Origin: Paenibacillus paeoniae
GTDB lineage: Bacteria > Bacillota > Bacilli > Paenibacillales > Paenibacillaceae
Length of the DNA stretch: 64,000 nt
Reading direction: 5' to 3'
Assembly: GCF_003388735.1 (NCBI RefSeq)
Contig: NZ_QUBQ01000004.1
Location: 310,001 to 374,000 of the forward strand
In this document: positions 45,448-53,697 of the stretch, piece after piece
Layout: every line of letters starts with the position of its first letter
Numbering within the stretch: the first letter of the stretch is position 1
Notes under the pieces: generated by a model
What the model saw: only the letters and a program-made list of their open reading frames with translations
The model's database searches: none
What the model was told of the DNA's origin: nothing
Position numbers and translations under genes: made by a program

Positions 45448-45822
45448 AAGATTTTCGAGGGCAGTACGGATGGTGAATTCCGTCCGAACGATCCCGTTAG
45501 CCGAGCTGAGCTCGCCACGGTCATGACAAGCTATCTGAAGCTCAACATAGGCAAGCCAATTGAGCTGGACGTCAAGACTGAACATTGGGCAACTCCGGTA
45601 ATGAAGTCGCAATATTACAACGGTATGATTACCGGCTACTACCAGCGGTTCCTTCAAACCTGATAGCGTCATTGTACGTTTCGAAGCGCTTACGTTGATT
45701 AACCGGATGCTGTATCGCGGTTCGTTAACAGGCGCAGAGCAAACATGGCCAGATGTTCCGACTTCTTTTTAGGTGCGTTCGGACAAAGCGAGGATGCATC
45801 TGTATCCCACGAATCGTTATGC
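45448..45822 (+). pseudogene. Partial duplicate of the SLH region of the giant surface protein gene
   Basis: The sequence matches 27213-27590 at roughly 90% over long stretches; for example both contain CCGTCCGAACGATCCCGTTA and GCCGAGCTGAGCTCGC. It has a 9-bp deletion near 45567, single-base shifts near 45640 and 45770, and no start codon. It covers parts of SLH motifs two and three. It stops matching where the parent reads AATCGTTCAG and this copy AATCGTTATG. It is not translatable. Confidence 0.9.
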
Positions 45823-45923
45823 AAGAAGGGCATACAAATGCCAATTCTCAGACAGACACTGAGCCTCTCGGCTTAACACATTAAGAAATATAATGGGCTT
45901 TCTTTTAATTCACATCTTTGAAG

Positions 45924-46658
45924 TTATCCTTTCTTTTTTACTTTTGGACGCTCATAGATAAAGGACGGGTTCATCCACTTACAGTAAGCAAAAAAATAAT
46001 ATTCCGGATATACATAACCTAGAATCCATTGAAGCGGTGCTATTAAAAGGAGTAACCATATGTTACCTACTCCTGTGAATGTACATATAATCGCTGTAAT
46101 AAACAATGTAATGATAAATAGAACAGGAATTATAATCCACATTTTAAAATTTCCAGCATAAAGAATCCCTCGTCCCTCTCTTCGAGCTTCACCTTTCGCA
46201 ATATTTATTTGCGCTCTGCGAAGGGACCAGAGCAAATATACAATTCCTAAAACTAGTGAGGCAAGACCAAGCAACAAGAGTACGCTTCGTTTTTCTTTTA
46301 CATCCACTAAATACAAAAGATAACCGTCAAGAGTCAGTTTAATAAATACAAAATTGGTAACCACCGCTTGTAGACGCTGATAATGAAATGCACGATTAAG
46401 AGATAGAAAAAAAAGCACAAATGCTCCTTGTATAACCCAAAGTCCAAAAAAAATGTTAATTATTACAGAAATCCATACTATTTGTACTTCATGCGAACGG
46501 TCGGAAAAAAAGGGAATAAGGTTCATAAAACTGCTATAAATAAAAGCTACAATTAAAAATGCACTCATCCCGTCGGGGCTAAGTCTGGCCCAGCCTAGAT
46601 CTTTAATCTTCTGCACTTGCGCTTCTGTTAAGGTTTTCAGAATGATCTCCCCTACCAA
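45924..46658 (-). CDS. Multispanning membrane protein, possible immunity partner
   Basis: 244 residues with six to seven predicted helices (for example MSAFLIVAFIYSSFMNLIPF, VWISVIINIFFGLWVIQGAF and KMWIIIPVLFIITLFITAII) and a basic C-terminus. The family is not recognised. Its start overlaps the end of the frameshifted effector-like gene upstream by 7 bp, the arrangement of a coupled effector-immunity pair, so an immunity role is possible but unproven. The frame itself is intact. Confidence 0.65.
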   Translation of the reverse strand: MVGEIILKTLTEAQVQKIKDLGWARLSPDGMSAFLIVAFIYSSFMNLIPFFSDRSHEVQIVWISVIINIFFGLWVIQGAFVLFFLSLNRAFHYQRLQAVVTNFVFIKLTLDGYLLYLVDVKEKRSVLLLLGLASLVLGIVYLLWSLRRAQINIAKGEARREGRGILYAGNFKMWIIIPVLFIITLFITAIICTFTGVGNIWLLLLIAPLQWILGYVYPEYYFFAYCKWMNPSFIYERPKVKKKG

Positions 46659-47269
46659 AATACTTTATTGAGTTTTCGAAAACCGTCTACAAGACCATTT
46701 GCAAGAGAATTTGCTCCGTCCTTTATGGCATCCACCGCGCTTTTTTTAGGGTCATCGCCAAAAACCTTCCAACTCATTGCATATATTACACCGCCTGCAA
46801 TCGCACCTACAACTGTGCCCACAGGTGGAGCAATTAATGATCCAACAGCTGCCCCGGTTGCCATTGCTGTCGAGCCGGAGAGTACGTCTATTGAAGTATC
46901 CACCACAAACTTTTTTTGCTGCTCAAATAGCTCCAACAAAGTTAACTTTACCATTTTCATCACGAATCGTGCCCAAATTATCTAGGACATCAATACCGAT
47001 TCCTACAATACCCGGCAACTTGGCAACGCGACTTAAATTTGTCACTCCCTTGCCACACCTTCCTTCAGTAATGCTTTTATGTCATCCTTGCTAAAGGTAT
47101 GCTCTCCTGTCTCTAAGCTACTTATCAATTTCTTTCTAAGATTTTCCCAATTAGCACCGTTTACAGATTGTTGAAAAAGGTTAAAGGGATTTAAACTCCA
47201 CTTTCCAATTTTAATATATGTTTTTCCGTTTTTAGTTTCCAAAAAGTACTGTATCCCATTTTTTCTCAA
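46652..47269 (-). pseudogene. Frameshifted effector-like gene with glycine-rich membrane-active segment
   Basis: Three consecutive minus-strand pieces in different frames. The first is 47269-47042 (MRKNGIQYFLETKNGKTYIK..., KDDIKALLKEGVAR). The second, about 47045-46930, reads LSRVAKLPGIVGIGIDVLDN. The third ends at 46652: SIDVLSGSTAMATGAAVGSL, APPVGTVVGAIAGGVI, DAIKDGANSLANGLVDGFRK. The glycine-zipper stretch and amphipathic tail are like C-termini of LXG/WXG-type polymorphic toxins and large phage-like proteins. The breaks fall near 47045 and near an A7 run at about 46910. Resequencing would show whether these are real. Confidence 0.6.
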
Positions 47270-47342
47270 CCAATCGTAGTTCTGGAACTATTACTTTAGG
47301 GGTCTCATGACACTTATTCCAGAGTATTCTCCCATCATACCC

Positions 47343-47390
47343 TTAGCCCTACTTATGGTAAGGCTCACCGTACCTCTTTAACGGCGAATA
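47343..47390 (+). repeat. Dispersed palindromic element, copy D
   Basis: Core ACTTATGGTAAGGCTCACCG at 47351-47370, then TACCTCTTTAACGGCGAAT. GGTA/TACC changes on both arms keep the inner stem paired. It abuts the GLUG-type fragment. Confidence 0.85.
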
Positions 47391-47394
47391 AATA

Positions 47395-47618
47395 TTAAAT
47401 GCTTCCATTAAAGTATCTTACCAAGCCTACCAATTCTCCAGAACCCGATGTAACAGGTGCAACCACAGCATCAGTAACCATAGCAGGCGCTTGTGCTCGA
47501 ATCCCCTGTATAACCAACCGGCTAATCCACCAATTAATTCGTGACCTGTTACTGTCCCAGTAGCATAGTTATAACGATAGGTTCCATTGTTGCATCTGAA
47601 AGACATTGTCAACCCCAT
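47395..47618 (-). pseudogene. Fragment of a GLUG-repeat surface protein
   Basis: The minus strand reads NGTYRYNYATGTVTGHELIG and GLAGWLY, matching GLUG repeats of the 40032-44237 protein (SYAAGSVTGSGIRVGGLIG). A frameshift follows, then MVTDAVVAPVTSGSGELVGL and VRYFNGSI ending at TAA 47395-47397. There is no start, ribosome site or signal peptide. It is a decayed repeat fragment. Confidence 0.7.
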
Positions 47619-47777
47619 TGCTGATGCAGATTTCGAGTTATGGAGAAACGTTTAATACAGGTAGTTAGTATTAATTTTTTTTGAATTCACACCTAAGAAC
47701 TATTTTCACTGGTAAAAATTATGTTTAAAGTATATTGTAATGTATAAAATATCTTTCGAAAAGGGATGTGGATTTGA

Positions 47778-48452
47778 TTGAAAAAGAAAGCATTTATAGC
47801 GATTATTAGCGTATCAATGTTAGCTAGTATGGGAACTGGAGCACTGGCGGCAACTAAACTACAAGAGATTAAAGCTTATCTTAACCCTGAAATAAAAGTA
47901 CAAGTTGATGGAACTTATACGGAGTTGCGTGATGTAAACGGCAACGCTATTGCACCGATCAGCTATAAAGATACTAATTATTTCCCAATTCGTGCTATAT
48001 CAGATGCGCTTGGTGTAGCGGTAGACTATAATTCGGCTACTAAAACTATTATTCTAGGCGAGAAGGTAGACGGTGTCTCTATTGCTAAGGAATTCAAAGA
48101 TATGTATCATACGAAAGATCCAGCCCAAACAACCTTTAAAGGTAAAGATTATAAAGAAGCTTATTTCAACACAGGTTCTGGTGATCGCAGCTCTAACTTC
48201 ATGCTTCACCCGAATAAAGAGCATCAAACACTGTACCTTCAGATAGCAGCTGTTGACGGTGATATTACTGATTTTACAATCGAAGACTCTAACAACAATA
48301 TTATTTTGAAAAAAGTAGATGTCATTAAATCTGCAGAAGGCTTGGTTACTATCCAAGTTGATATCGGAGGCATTAAGTCATTGTACATTCATGGGAAAGT
48401 CAAGAGTGGTGCTACGGTCTTTGTACCGTTAACTACTTCATATTATAAATAG
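47778..48452 (+). CDS. Secreted copper-amine-oxidase-N-type (stalk) domain protein
   Basis: 224 residues, TTG start at 47778 with AAGGGATGTGG upstream. The signal peptide ends near ALAA. Residues about 45-95 form the stalk domain common in Paenibacillus exported proteins: VQVDGTYTELRD, PISYKDTNYFPIRAISDALG, VDYNSATKTIILG. The remaining 125 residues are a beta-rich region with no recognised family. It is probably a cell-surface or secreted binding module. Confidence 0.85.
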   Translation: MKKKAFIAIISVSMLASMGTGALAATKLQEIKAYLNPEIKVQVDGTYTELRDVNGNAIAPISYKDTNYFPIRAISDALGVAVDYNSATKTIILGEKVDGVSIAKEFKDMYHTKDPAQTTFKGKDYKEAYFNTGSGDRSSNFMLHPNKEHQTLYLQIAAVDGDITDFTIEDSNNNIILKKVDVIKSAEGLVTIQVDIGGIKSLYIHGKVKSGATVFVPLTTSYYK

Positions 48453-48496
48453 GCTTCACTCTTCATAGATGATTTTATGGATAAGGTGAAAGACAC

Positions 48497-48533
48497 TCTA
48501 AAGGTTCAAGCATGAATTCTCGCTTGAACCTTT
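48497..48533 (+). terminator. Terminator after the stalk-domain gene
   Basis: CTAAAGGTTCAAGC pairs perfectly with GCTTGAACCTTTAG across a 9-nt loop, followed by TTGT. It lies 45 nt past the stop. Confidence 0.85.
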
Positions 48534-48641
48534 AGTTGTACTCAAACAGATTCCTAAATGGGTTAAATGTATGTTTACACCCCGTTCTGAAGATTCAGCA
48601 TTCTGCTTCCACCTTCAACTCGATCCTCTGCTTTACCACTA

Positions 48642-48679
48642 TTGATGACACTGTTCACCGTATCACTCTAACGGCGAAT
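48642..48679 (+). repeat. Dispersed palindromic element, copy E
   Basis: TTGATGACACTGTTCACCGT, then ATCACTCTAACGGCGAAT. It sits immediately beyond the terminator of the ABC-F gene. Confidence 0.8.
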
Positions 48680-48712
48680 TTTAAAGCACCCAATGGGGTG
48701 CCCTTGCTTTGT
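48680..48712 (-). terminator. Terminator of the ABC-F gene
   Basis: On the minus strand, GCACCCC-ATT-GGGTGC forms a tight hairpin followed by TTTAAAATT, about 40 nt past the ABC-F stop. The T-rich end overlaps the GGCGAA end of repeat copy E. Confidence 0.7.
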
Positions 48713-48752
48713 AACATGTACGCTGAGAGGTACCTAAGAGAACCCTTCTCCC

Positions 48753-50327
48753 TTATAAGCTTTGTTCGGTCACTCCCGTTACCGGATCGAAGGTCAGCAT
48801 CTTCGTCCCTATCTTATCGATGAAGAAGCGATCATGACTTACCGTAATAACGGCGCCGGGAAAATGGATTAGAGCTTGCTCCATGACCTGAATACTCATG
48901 AGATCCAGATGGTTGGTAGGCTCGTCTAAGATGATAACCGCCGCACCCGATAGAAGACACTTGGCCAGCGCCACCCGAGCCTTCTGTCCGCCGGACAGAT
49001 TGCCGATCACCTTGCTCAGATCCGCCTCCGAGAATTGCAGCATCGATAGAAATTTGGCCACCTTTTTGCGCGGGGCGTCCAGTCCCAATCCATACGTATT
49101 CACCGCGTGGCTAACGGTATCCTTGGGATCAAGCTCCTCCCACATCCGGTTAAAGTAGGCGTAGCTAACGCCCTTCTCCCAGATAACCTCTCCTGACTCC
49201 GGCTTCTCCGCCCCGGTAAGCGTCTTGATGAGCGTGGACTTCCCGCTTCCGTTCGGCCCCGCGATGACCAAGCGATCTTCCTTCTGAATATCGAAGCTAA
49301 TGTTTTCGAAGATCTGCCTGCCCTCGTAGGTCTGTCCGATCTTTTTCACTTCGCATAGCTTGTCCGGGAAACGCAGCCTCTCGTAAATATCGGTAATCAG
49401 TACGTTAACGGGATGCGGCTCGATCCGCTTCTTGTTATCCGCCAGCTTCCGCGAGAGACGGTCCTTGGAGGCAGATTTCCTGCTCGCACGGTCGTCGATC
49501 GCCTCGGACTCCATGAGCAGCAGCTCTTCCTCCCATTCGAACTGACGGTCCAGCTCCTTCTTGCGCATCTTCTTCTTACGGACGTAATCGGTGTAGTTGC
49601 CTTCGTATTCCTGAAAATGATAATTCTCGATCTCAATCGTACGCGTGACGACCTTGTCGATGAATTGCCGGTCATGCGACACCAGAATCATCGCTCCCTT
49701 GAACCGGTACAGCCACTGCTCCAGCCATGCAATGCCTTCCATATCCAAGTAATTCGTAGGCTCGTCGAGCAGAACGACATCGGGCAGCTCTATTAGTAAC
49801 TTCGCGAGCGCCGCACGATTACGCCATCCCCCGGACAACTCATCGATCGGCTGATTGCGAGATCTGTCGTTGAACCCTAGCTTCGTGAGCACTGTGTTAA
49901 TCTCGACGGACACATTCCAGCCATCGAGATGATCCATTTGCTCGAATAACTCCGCCTGCCTTGCTAGCAACCTCTCCATTTCGTTATCGTCTGTAACCAA
50001 ACCCAGCTTATCTCCTACCTCTTGCAGCTCTCGTTCGATAAGGGCAACCTGCTCGAAGCACATTTCCAGTTCTTGCTGAACGGACAAGCTTCCGCTCAAT
50101 TCCGAGAATTGAGAGAAGTATCCGATTTTTAACTGAGGATTTATTTCTACTCTGCCGGAAGTCGGCTCTTCCTTGCCCATAATGAGCTTAAATACTGTCG
50201 ACTTGCCGGCACCGTTTCGTCCGATCAAGCCGATACGTTCCCCTTGCATAACTCGAAAATAAATATCGCGAAAAATCATGGACTCTTCATACTTCTTCGT
50301 GACGTTCTCCAAACGTATTACGCTCAT
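48753..50327 (-). CDS. ABC-F family ATPase
   Basis: 524 residues, start at ATG 50327 with AGGGG upstream. Two ATP-binding cassettes in one soluble chain without membrane segments. Walker A sequences are GRNGAGKST (about 38-46) and GPNGSGKST, the signatures LSGGWRNRAALAK and LSGGQKARVALAK, and the Walker B segments VVLLDEPTNYLD and VIILDEPTNHLD. A charged linker of about 80 residues, including KKKMRKKELDRQ, joins them. ABC-F proteins act on ribosomes, either in translation or in drug protection. The linker type does not let me choose between a housekeeping and a resistance role. Confidence 0.93.
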   Translation of the reverse strand: MSVIRLENVTKKYEESMIFRDIYFRVMQGERIGLIGRNGAGKSTVFKLIMGKEEPTSGRVEINPQLKIGYFSQFSELSGSLSVQQELEMCFEQVALIERELQEVGDKLGLVTDDNEMERLLARQAELFEQMDHLDGWNVSVEINTVLTKLGFNDRSRNQPIDELSGGWRNRAALAKLLIELPDVVLLDEPTNYLDMEGIAWLEQWLYRFKGAMILVSHDRQFIDKVVTRTIEIENYHFQEYEGNYTDYVRKKKMRKKELDRQFEWEEELLLMESEAIDDRASRKSASKDRLSRKLADNKKRIEPHPVNVLITDIYERLRFPDKLCEVKKIGQTYEGRQIFENISFDIQKEDRLVIAGPNGSGKSTLIKTLTGAEKPESGEVIWEKGVSYAYFNRMWEELDPKDTVSHAVNTYGLGLDAPRKKVAKFLSMLQFSEADLSKVIGNLSGGQKARVALAKCLLSGAAVIILDEPTNHLDLMSIQVMEQALIHFPGAVITVSHDRFFIDKIGTKMLTFDPVTGVTEQSL

Positions 50328-50409
50328 GGTTATCAAGCCCCTTTATAATGAATCTAGTTGCTATGTCCAAACTTTCTTAATCCTTCTCCATAAACTAATC
50401 AAAAAGGAG

Positions 50410-51096
50410 ATGAGATCGATTAACAATAAGCGTCGCTCTTTGAGCATAAAAGGGAAAGTAAGTAAAAATAAGAATCGCCCTATATGCAAAGATGAAGTAA
50501 AAATAGGATCGACACACCAAGAGTGTATTGAACGTGCCTATCGTTTTCCCGTATTTTTAAGCACGACAACTCATTTAAACGATAAGCAACAACAGTTTCT
50601 TGACCGTCTAATTTTTGAGATTGAGAATGCTTTGCTATTTCCGCGTACATTACCTTTAAGCGAAAGTTATCCCGAATCCATTTTAACCGATATTCGTCGG
50701 TTAGTTTCATCAAGCTATGGAATGTTGGCAGTAAACCTTCGTCGTTTTAAAATCCAGACCGTCGAGCTCAATGAACAAACCACTCCACCAACACCCCTAC
50801 CATCCCCTGCGTTTTGGGAAGGATCCGTTTATTCGCAAGTGGAACCCTCCATGGCTTTTCAATTTGGTCTACCCTTATTATTAGTCAGGGAAGAAGATAC
50901 TGACCTCAATAATGGAATTTGGGCAGGAGGAATTGCTCCACTCAACCTATTTATAGTTTGGCATTCTGATACTCAAACGGTTGATCAATTCTTTAGCACT
51001 CCTGAATGGAGATCAGCCTTTGCAAATTGGAGCGCGCAAGTAAGAAATGCATTTTATATTCAGACCGAGCCTGCGTTCAAGTACAGATGTGAATAG
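50410..51096 (+). CDS. Soluble protein with a possible TIR/deoxyribosyltransferase-like fold
   Basis: About 228 residues. AAAAAGGAG lies right before the ATG at 50410, which is too close; ATT at 50419 would have ideal spacing, so the true start is uncertain. The core reads RFPVFLSTTTHLNDKQQQFL, then a helix, then ALLFPRTLPLSESYPESILT, DIRRLVSSSYGMLAVNLRRF. The order beta-strand with S/T, helix, PRTL and a 'xxSxGMLAVxLRR' strand is like nucleoside 2-deoxyribosyltransferase and TIR-type nucleotide-cutting domains. The second half is unrecognised. It is divergent from the ABC-F gene. The fold assignment is inference. Confidence 0.55.
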   Translation: MRSINNKRRSLSIKGKVSKNKNRPICKDEVKIGSTHQECIERAYRFPVFLSTTTHLNDKQQQFLDRLIFEIENALLFPRTLPLSESYPESILTDIRRLVSSSYGMLAVNLRRFKIQTVELNEQTTPPTPLPSPAFWEGSVYSQVEPSMAFQFGLPLLLVREEDTDLNNGIWAGGIAPLNLFIVWHSDTQTVDQFFSTPEWRSAFANWSAQVRNAFYIQTEPAFKYRCE

Positions 51097-51137
51097 TAAA
51101 TCGATACTTTAGCATGATGTCGAAAATATAAACGTTT

Positions 51138-51998
51138 TTATTCTACTTGCGGCAGCGAAGTTCGCAGCAGGGTCTCCATGTCAGCAATCGGTACGGCTAA
51201 ACCGGCCTCTATCATTTGGTCTTGATGGAGGATATCGGCAGTGGCGAATACAACGGCGATGGCTTTGCCACGCTTGTTAATGACGGGAGAGCCGCTATTG
51301 CCGTTATAGACCGGCGCATCAAGAGCCATGACCGGCTTCTGGCGGCCTTGGATCGGGACCAAGCCGATAATAGCGCCTTCGACGGCGATTTGCGTGAAAT
51401 GAAGCGGATTGCCAATCACGTAGATTTGTTCATCAGGCTCCCACTGCTTGTTGTCTCGTTCGACTTCAATAAACGACAGCCGTTGATCCCCGATGTCCGC
51501 CTTCAGTATGGCGATATCCAGATCGGGATCACTGCCCAACAGCTCAGCTTTATAACTCTGACTTTGCTCCGGGAATGTCACTATAATATAGCCATTATCT
51601 TCGATGACGTGATAGTTGGTCACAATGTATCCGCCGTTAATGTGGAATCCGGTGCCCTTGCCGTTATCCGTGCTGACTGTAACAACCGCTTCTTTATAGC
51701 TTTGGATTTCAGCTTGGCTGGATAATTCCTTCGACCCGAACAAGAGGGGGAGCGTCTTCATGTTGTAAATTTGCGGCAAGAAGGCCACTATATTTACGGC
51801 TAGAGCGGCCACGAGCAGGAATATGATTGTATTTCTGATCCACTTCCGTCGGCTGGCTGATGAACCCCCGTCGTCCTCTTCCTCTTCCGACTCAAAGTCC
51901 CACTCCTCGTCTGCATACGGGTGGTCATTCTCATGTTCTTGCTTATCTTCGGAATTAGAAAGAGAATTCTCTTTGTTTCGACTCGGATTATTTTCCAT
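51138..51998 (-). CDS. Membrane-tethered trypsin-like serine protease without PDZ domain
   Basis: 286 residues, ATG at 51998 with GGAGGG 6 nt upstream. An acidic cytoplasmic N-terminus (about 1-50, rich in E/D), one membrane helix (about 53-73), then an extracellular chymotrypsin-fold domain. The triad is H130 (TNYHVI), D161 (PDLDIAIL) and S235 (GNSGSP). HtrA-type proteins normally add a PDZ domain; here the chain ends shortly after the protease domain. It is probably a surface quality-control or processing enzyme. Confidence 0.9.
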   Translation of the reverse strand: MENNPSRNKENSLSNSEDKQEHENDHPYADEEWDFESEEEEDDGGSSASRRKWIRNTIIFLLVAALAVNIVAFLPQIYNMKTLPLLFGSKELSSQAEIQSYKEAVVTVSTDNGKGTGFHINGGYIVTNYHVIEDNGYIIVTFPEQSQSYKAELLGSDPDLDIAILKADIGDQRLSFIEVERDNKQWEPDEQIYVIGNPLHFTQIAVEGAIIGLVPIQGRQKPVMALDAPVYNGNSGSPVINKRGKAIAVVFATADILHQDQMIEAGLAVPIADMETLLRTSLPQVE

Positions 51999-52124
51999 GC
52001 GCATCCCTCCGTACTCGCCGTAATCTTTTCCCGTTATTGTATCATCAAACTGCCTATAATTGGGGAAAGATGGCGGCAACGTCCTGTGTCGCATGGAATA
52101 CATGATTAGTGCAAAGGAGAATTC

Positions 52125-52212
52125 AAACAAACCACTTCCGGGAATGAACTGCACCCCATTTGTTAGACACAACTAACAAGTGGGGTGCAGTTCAGAATGG
52201 AGTGGTTTGTTT
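52125..52212. repeat. Hairpin split by an inserted palindromic element
   Basis: AAACAAACCACTTCC (52125-52139) faces GGAGTGGTTTGTTT (52199-52212). Without the 50-bp insertion between them these would form an ordinary terminator-like hairpin with a short loop. Confidence 0.75.
52145..52194. mobile_element. MITE-like pair of IS3-type terminal inverted repeats
   Basis: TGAACTGCACCCCA-TTTGTTAG and CTAACAAG-TGGGGTGCAGTTCA are two near-perfect 22-24 bp inverted repeats facing each other across about 6 bp. A 3-bp direct repeat GAA flanks both ends (52142-52144 and 52195-52197). The TGxACTGCACCCC end and 3-bp target duplication resemble IS3-family (IS150-group) ends. There is no room for a transposase, so it would need one in trans. 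The family link is inferred from memory of the ends. Confidence 0.75.
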
Positions 52213-52285
52213 GGGTTACTACGTTGATATGTTTCCACCCTCATCATGTTTTATTGCTGACTGGCTTCACTTCGAGGGTTGTCAT

Positions 52286-52420
52286 TTAAAGCCATTTAAT
52301 CAGCTCTTCCAGCTCATCTACCCATCCTTTTGCAGGTTCAAAATCAGTATTTTTTAGAGCCAATTCTATTTTCATTTCAACTGATTTTTTCTTTTGTTCT
52401 TGAGTCCTAGATCTCAATGG
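52286..52420 (-). pseudogene. C-terminal remnant of an unrecognised gene
   Basis: A minus-strand frame reads RSRTQEQKKKSVEMKIELAL, KNTDFEPAKGWVDELEELIKWL to a stop at 52286, with coding-like composition. No ribosome site or plausible start is seen upstream, and sequence beyond it overlaps the helicase-partner promoter region. It is probably the tail of a gene cut away beside the hairpin/MITE locus. Confidence 0.4.
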
Positions 52421-52512
52421 TCTTTGGGCTGTATGCCGTCTTGACCAATTATCGTTATAATGAAGGAACGGATTTACGAGCGGCAAAGCTCAAGAAAGGA
52501 ATAACTGCCATC

Positions 52513-53697
52513 ATGACGAAAATGAATTCGAATTCACCGATTGGGCCCAGCGTTGTCCAGTGGCAGGATCTAATCGCCAGCTGCGCCCGGAAAGCGGCGA
52601 ACACCCCGTACGAAATAAATTATGGCACCGAGGTCCGCTCCATGGTGCGCCCCTTCATGTCGGAGTTCACACCTGAGGAAGCCTGGCTGTTCGAACTGAA
52701 CATCGGTCTGTTCTTGCTCCGCAAGCAATCGACCGGTCGCCACCCCGGCTACTTCGCCCAGATGGCGGCATCCGAGACGCTACATGCCATCGAGAGTCAA
52801 CTCCATAACGACTTGCCGCCGGAGATCGCGGTCAAGCAACAGGGGCGGCTACTGGAGACGGCTGCATATATTCGTGATACAACAACCGTGAATGCATGGT
52901 CCCCTCCAGCCTATTTGGATATCTACGTGGAGCTGTGGCTGATCCTGGTAACATCCGCTGCGGACAGTCCCCGTCTCTTCCAGGAGGAGCTGGCGCATTT
53001 GACCGCGGGATCCGGCAAGGAAAATAAGCTCTTCCCGCTCGTCGCCCTCGCCTGGATACGCTTCTGGCTGGGGGAGGATCAAGAGGCTTGGCGGCAGCTG
53101 GATGCTGCAGAGCGGCATGGACTCGAGCCCGGGCAGGTATTTCGTTTCCTGCGCCAGCTGGAGGGAAATGACGAATGGACCCGGCTTGAAGCCTGGCTAA
53201 GCCATTGCGTGAACAAGCAAGTTGGGCACAGCCTCGGCAGCCTTGATGAATATGGTCACTATTGGGATGCCGTCGTCAAGCGACTGCCGGAGGCCGAGGA
53301 ACGAATGTGGGGCGCGATTGCGAGCCTGCCTCCCTCCTGCAGCAGCTTGTACGAGGAGAAACTGATGAGCTATGGCCGCTTCCGGCAGTGGATCGACTAT
53401 CAGCTTAGCCTCGGCAGCGATCCGCTCGACTTTCGAGCGAAGGATCTGCAGCCCATTGAGAAGGAGGCACCGGAAGCGCTGCTGCCTTTTTACCACCAAG
53501 GCGTGGAGAAATACGTGTTGTTAAAAAACCGCGATGGCTATAAGCGGGCGGTCAAGCTGCTCAAACGGCTGGCCAAGCTGTACAAGAAGCTGAAGCGTGA
53601 GCAGCGGTGGGAGGCGTACATCGAGATATTTGCCAGCCGGTATAGCCGATTGCGGGCCCTCCAGGAAGAGCTGCGGAGGGGAGGACTAATTCCATGA
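52513..53697 (+). CDS. Helicase-partner protein, YwqB-like but without a visible SWIM zinc finger
   Basis: About 394 residues, start ATG 52513 (AAAGGA about 12 nt upstream) or 52522; a frame open from 52417 has no site. Helical throughout: ITPYEINYGTEVRSMVRP-like N-terminus, a TPR-like middle, and a basic end RAVKLLKRLAKLYKKLKREQ. The stop overlaps the SNF2 helicase ATG (ATGA), so both are co-translated, as in the YwqB/YwqA pair of Bacilli. YwqB-type proteins start with a CxC...CxH SWIM motif; none is present, so this looks like a version that has lost the finger, perhaps by deletion at the adjacent hairpin/MITE locus. Confidence 0.7.
   Translation: MTKMNSNSPIGPSVVQWQDLIASCARKAANTPYEINYGTEVRSMVRPFMSEFTPEEAWLFELNIGLFLLRKQSTGRHPGYFAQMAASETLHAIESQLHNDLPPEIAVKQQGRLLETAAYIRDTTTVNAWSPPAYLDIYVELWLILVTSAADSPRLFQEELAHLTAGSGKENKLFPLVALAWIRFWLGEDQEAWRQLDAAERHGLEPGQVFRFLRQLEGNDEWTRLEAWLSHCVNKQVGHSLGSLDEYGHYWDAVVKRLPEAEERMWGAIASLPPSCSSLYEEKLMSYGRFRQWIDYQLSLGSDPLDFRAKDLQPIEKEAPEALLPFYHQGVEKYVLLKNRDGYKRAVKLLKRLAKLYKKLKREQRWEAYIEIFASRYSRLRALQEELRRGGLIP

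Noticed and set aside
45364..45672. A 102-residue minus-strand protein
   Set aside because: It is the antisense reading of the copied SLH fragment; a similar antisense frame exists opposite the parent gene at 26981-27364.
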